The notes beneath the pieces are model-generated. The model was not told where the DNA came from and made no database searches. It saw only the letters and a list, made by a program, of their open reading frames with translations. 64,000 nt of DNA, taken from Thioalkalivibrio sp. XN8 (GTDB lineage Bacteria > Pseudomonadota > Gammaproteobacteria > Steroidobacterales > XN24). Shown here one piece after another: positions 62,842-64,000 of this stretch (within the stretch, counting starts at the first letter, position 1; the number at the start of each line of letters is the position of its first letter). The stretch covers positions 54,981 to 118,980 of the forward strand of contig NZ_JAALFH010000033.1 of the NCBI RefSeq assembly GCF_011058255.1, given 5' to 3'. The translations under genes and the position numbers were made by a program.

Positions 62842-63822
62842 ATGAGCAATGCGCCTGTCTCCCGTTTCATCCGCCACCACTTCCGTCACTTCAACAGCGC
62901 CGCGCTGGTGGATGCGGCCGACGCCTACGCCGCGCACCTCGCCGACGGCGGCGGCATGATGGTGACCCTCGCGGGCGCGATGAGCACGGCCGAGCTTGGC
63001 CTGTCGCTCGCGGAAATGATCCGGCAGGACAAGGTGCAGGCCATCACCTGCACCGGCGCCAACCTCGAGGAGGACGTGTTCAACCTCGTGGCGCACGACC
63101 ACTACGTCCGCATCCCGAACTACCGCGACCTGACCGCCGACGACGAGGAAAAGCTGCTGGCGCAGCATCTCAACCGCGTCACCGATACCTGCATCCCGGA
63201 AGAAGAGGCGATCCGCCGCATCGAGCACGTGGTGCTCGAGCACTGGCTGGCCGCCGACGCCGCCGGCACGCGCTACTTCCCGCACGAGTTCATGTACCAG
63301 ATCCTGCTGAGCGGCAAGCTCGAGCAGCACTACCAGATCGACCCCAAGGACAGCTGGCTGCTGGCCGCCGCCGAGAAGAACCTGCCCATCATCGTGCCGG
63401 GCTGGGAAGACTCGACGCTGGGCAACATCTACGCCAGCCACTGCATCACGGGCGAGATCAAGAACGTGCACACCGTGCGCAGCGGCATCGAATACATGAC
63501 CTACCTCGCGGCCTGGTACCAGGAACAGGTCAAGGCCGGCCGCTCCATCGGCTTCTTCCAGATCGGCGGCGGCATCGCCGGCGACTTCCCCATCTGCGTG
63601 GTGCCGATGCTCGAGCAGGACCTGCAGATGACCGACATCCCGCGCTGGGGCTACTTCTGCCAGATCAGCGACTCCACCACCAGCTACGGCTCCTACTCGG
63701 GCGCGGTGCCGAACGAGAAGATCACCTGGGGCAAGCTCTCGGCCGACACGCCGAAGTTCATCATCGAGTCGGACGCGAGCATCGTGGCGCCGCTCGTCTT
63801 CGCCATGCTGCTGGGCTGGTGA
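62842..63822 (+). CDS. Deoxyhypusine synthase-like protein
   Basis: A 326-residue NAD-dependent enzyme of the deoxyhypusine synthase fold. GAMSTAELG and TCTGANLEEDVFN form the nucleotide site, PGWEDSTLG is conserved, and NEKITWGKLS contains the lysine that forms the spermidine imine in the eukaryotic enzyme. Bacteria have no eIF5A, and several bacterial relatives act as homospermidine synthases. That role is likely here but untested. ATG 62842 fits. Its 3' end is followed by the repeat-rich edge. Confidence 0.9.
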   Translation: MSNAPVSRFIRHHFRHFNSAALVDAADAYAAHLADGGGMMVTLAGAMSTAELGLSLAEMIRQDKVQAITCTGANLEEDVFNLVAHDHYVRIPNYRDLTADDEEKLLAQHLNRVTDTCIPEEEAIRRIEHVVLEHWLAADAAGTRYFPHEFMYQILLSGKLEQHYQIDPKDSWLLAAAEKNLPIIVPGWEDSTLGNIYASHCITGEIKNVHTVRSGIEYMTYLAAWYQEQVKAGRSIGFFQIGGGIAGDFPICVVPMLEQDLQMTDIPRWGYFCQISDSTTSYGSYSGAVPNEKITWGKLSADTPKFIIESDASIVAPLVFAMLLGW

Positions 63823-63882
63823 CGCGCACGGCCGACTCGCCCGGAGATCTGACCGCGCAGTCGCGCGGGTCCTGGAAAGACC

Positions 63883-63960
63883 CTGGCCGCGGGGCCGGCC
63901 CCTGCAAGACCTGACCGCGGGGCCGGCCCCTGCAAGACCTGACCGCGGGGCCGCGCCATG
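63883..63960. repeat. 28-bp tandem repeat (about 2.8 units)
   Basis: Units begin at 63883, 63911 and 63939. The first two (CTGNCCGCGGGGCC then GGCCCCTGCAAGAC) differ at one base. The third starts the same way and then runs into the hairpin repeat at the edge. The unit carries CTGACCGCGG, the 5' flank of the conserved-loop hairpins, so the array appears to be a duplicated piece of that repeat. Confidence 0.8.
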
Positions 63961-64000
63961 CATGGCGCCCTTCGCTTGGAAGTCTGATGCCGCTCAGCGC
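63939..64000 (+). repeat. Conserved-loop hairpin repeat, copy 4 (truncated by window edge)
   Basis: CTGACCGCGG is followed by a self-complementary arm region around 63951-63968 and the 26-nt loop at 63971-63996, which differs from copy 1 by one base. Only the first four bases of the right arm (GCGC) are in the window, and they can pair with 63965-63968. It lies about 150 bp after the deoxyhypusine synthase-like stop codon. Confidence 0.75.

Noticed and set aside
63883..64000. CRISPR-like array at the right edge
   Set aside because: The 28-bp units abut one another without unique spacers and no cas genes are present. It is a tandem duplication.

Overview
This is a high-GC, gene-dense chromosomal window. 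It most likely comes from an aerobic, heterotrophic gammaproteobacterium. The evidence is a proteobacterial-type GshA, DUF6279, DUF2333 and DUF2505 proteins, a CrbS/CrbR-type acetate two-component system, a class I PHA (polyester) cluster, AlkB, and a NapC/NirT-type cytochrome. The genus cannot be fixed from the sequence alone. I see no rRNA, tRNA, CRISPR array, prophage or complete insertion sequence. About 60 protein genes fill almost all of the window.

Layout. 1-12712: the tail of an FtsX-like permease, a zinc alcohol dehydrogenase, a DUF6279 lipoprotein, FadD and a DUF3108 protein. These are followed by a minus-strand acyl-CoA catabolism operon (histidine phosphatase, acyl-CoA dehydrogenase, APH-like kinase, SDR) and, diverging from it, a tightly overlapping plus-strand operon (SDR, saccharopine dehydrogenase-like reductase, YheT-like hydrolase, small membrane protein). 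12813-23533: an MsbA-like ABC exporter, GDPD, SDR, small lipoprotein and DUF genes, glutathionyl-hydroquinone reductase, an AhpD-like protein, an EAL protein with a degenerate receiver, GshA and a Ca/Na antiporter. 23530-26188: an overlapping asparaginase, PP2C phosphatase and Ser/Thr kinase operon. 26370-34059: small envelope genes, then a minus-strand electron-transfer block. That block holds a radical-SAM coproporphyrinogen oxidase-like enzyme, a fusion of an 11-haem cytochrome c with a cytochrome b, a six-haem NapC/NirT cytochrome, and a thioredoxin/DsbD-like membrane protein.

34124-43036: an AraC regulator divergent from alkB, Hsp20, a GNAT acetyltransferase, PutP, a patatin, YbaK and an SLC13 permease. 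43140-54645: a CrbS-like symporter/hybrid histidine kinase, a coupled ATP-grasp ligase and CocE-type hydrolase, a CrbR-like LuxR regulator, acetyl-CoA synthetase, and a divergent porin. 54706-60366: the PHA locus (phaB, phaR, phasin, phaA, phaC, second phaB). Two near-identical operator/promoter modules precede phaB and the phasin. 60510-64000: agmatine deiminase, a split thioredoxin/CcdA pair, a bacterial deoxyhypusine synthase-like protein, and a repeat-rich right edge.

How it fits together: fatty acids and alkanes (AlkB, FadD, acyl-CoA dehydrogenase) and acetate (CrbS/R-Acs) feed acetyl-CoA, which can be stored as polyhydroxybutyrate through PhaA, PhaB and PhaC under PhaR. The most notable unexplained elements are three. 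The first is a dispersed hairpin family with a conserved 26-nt loop but different, self-complementary stems, sitting just downstream of genes. The second is the multihaem b/c cytochrome module. The third is the pair of matching PHA operators.
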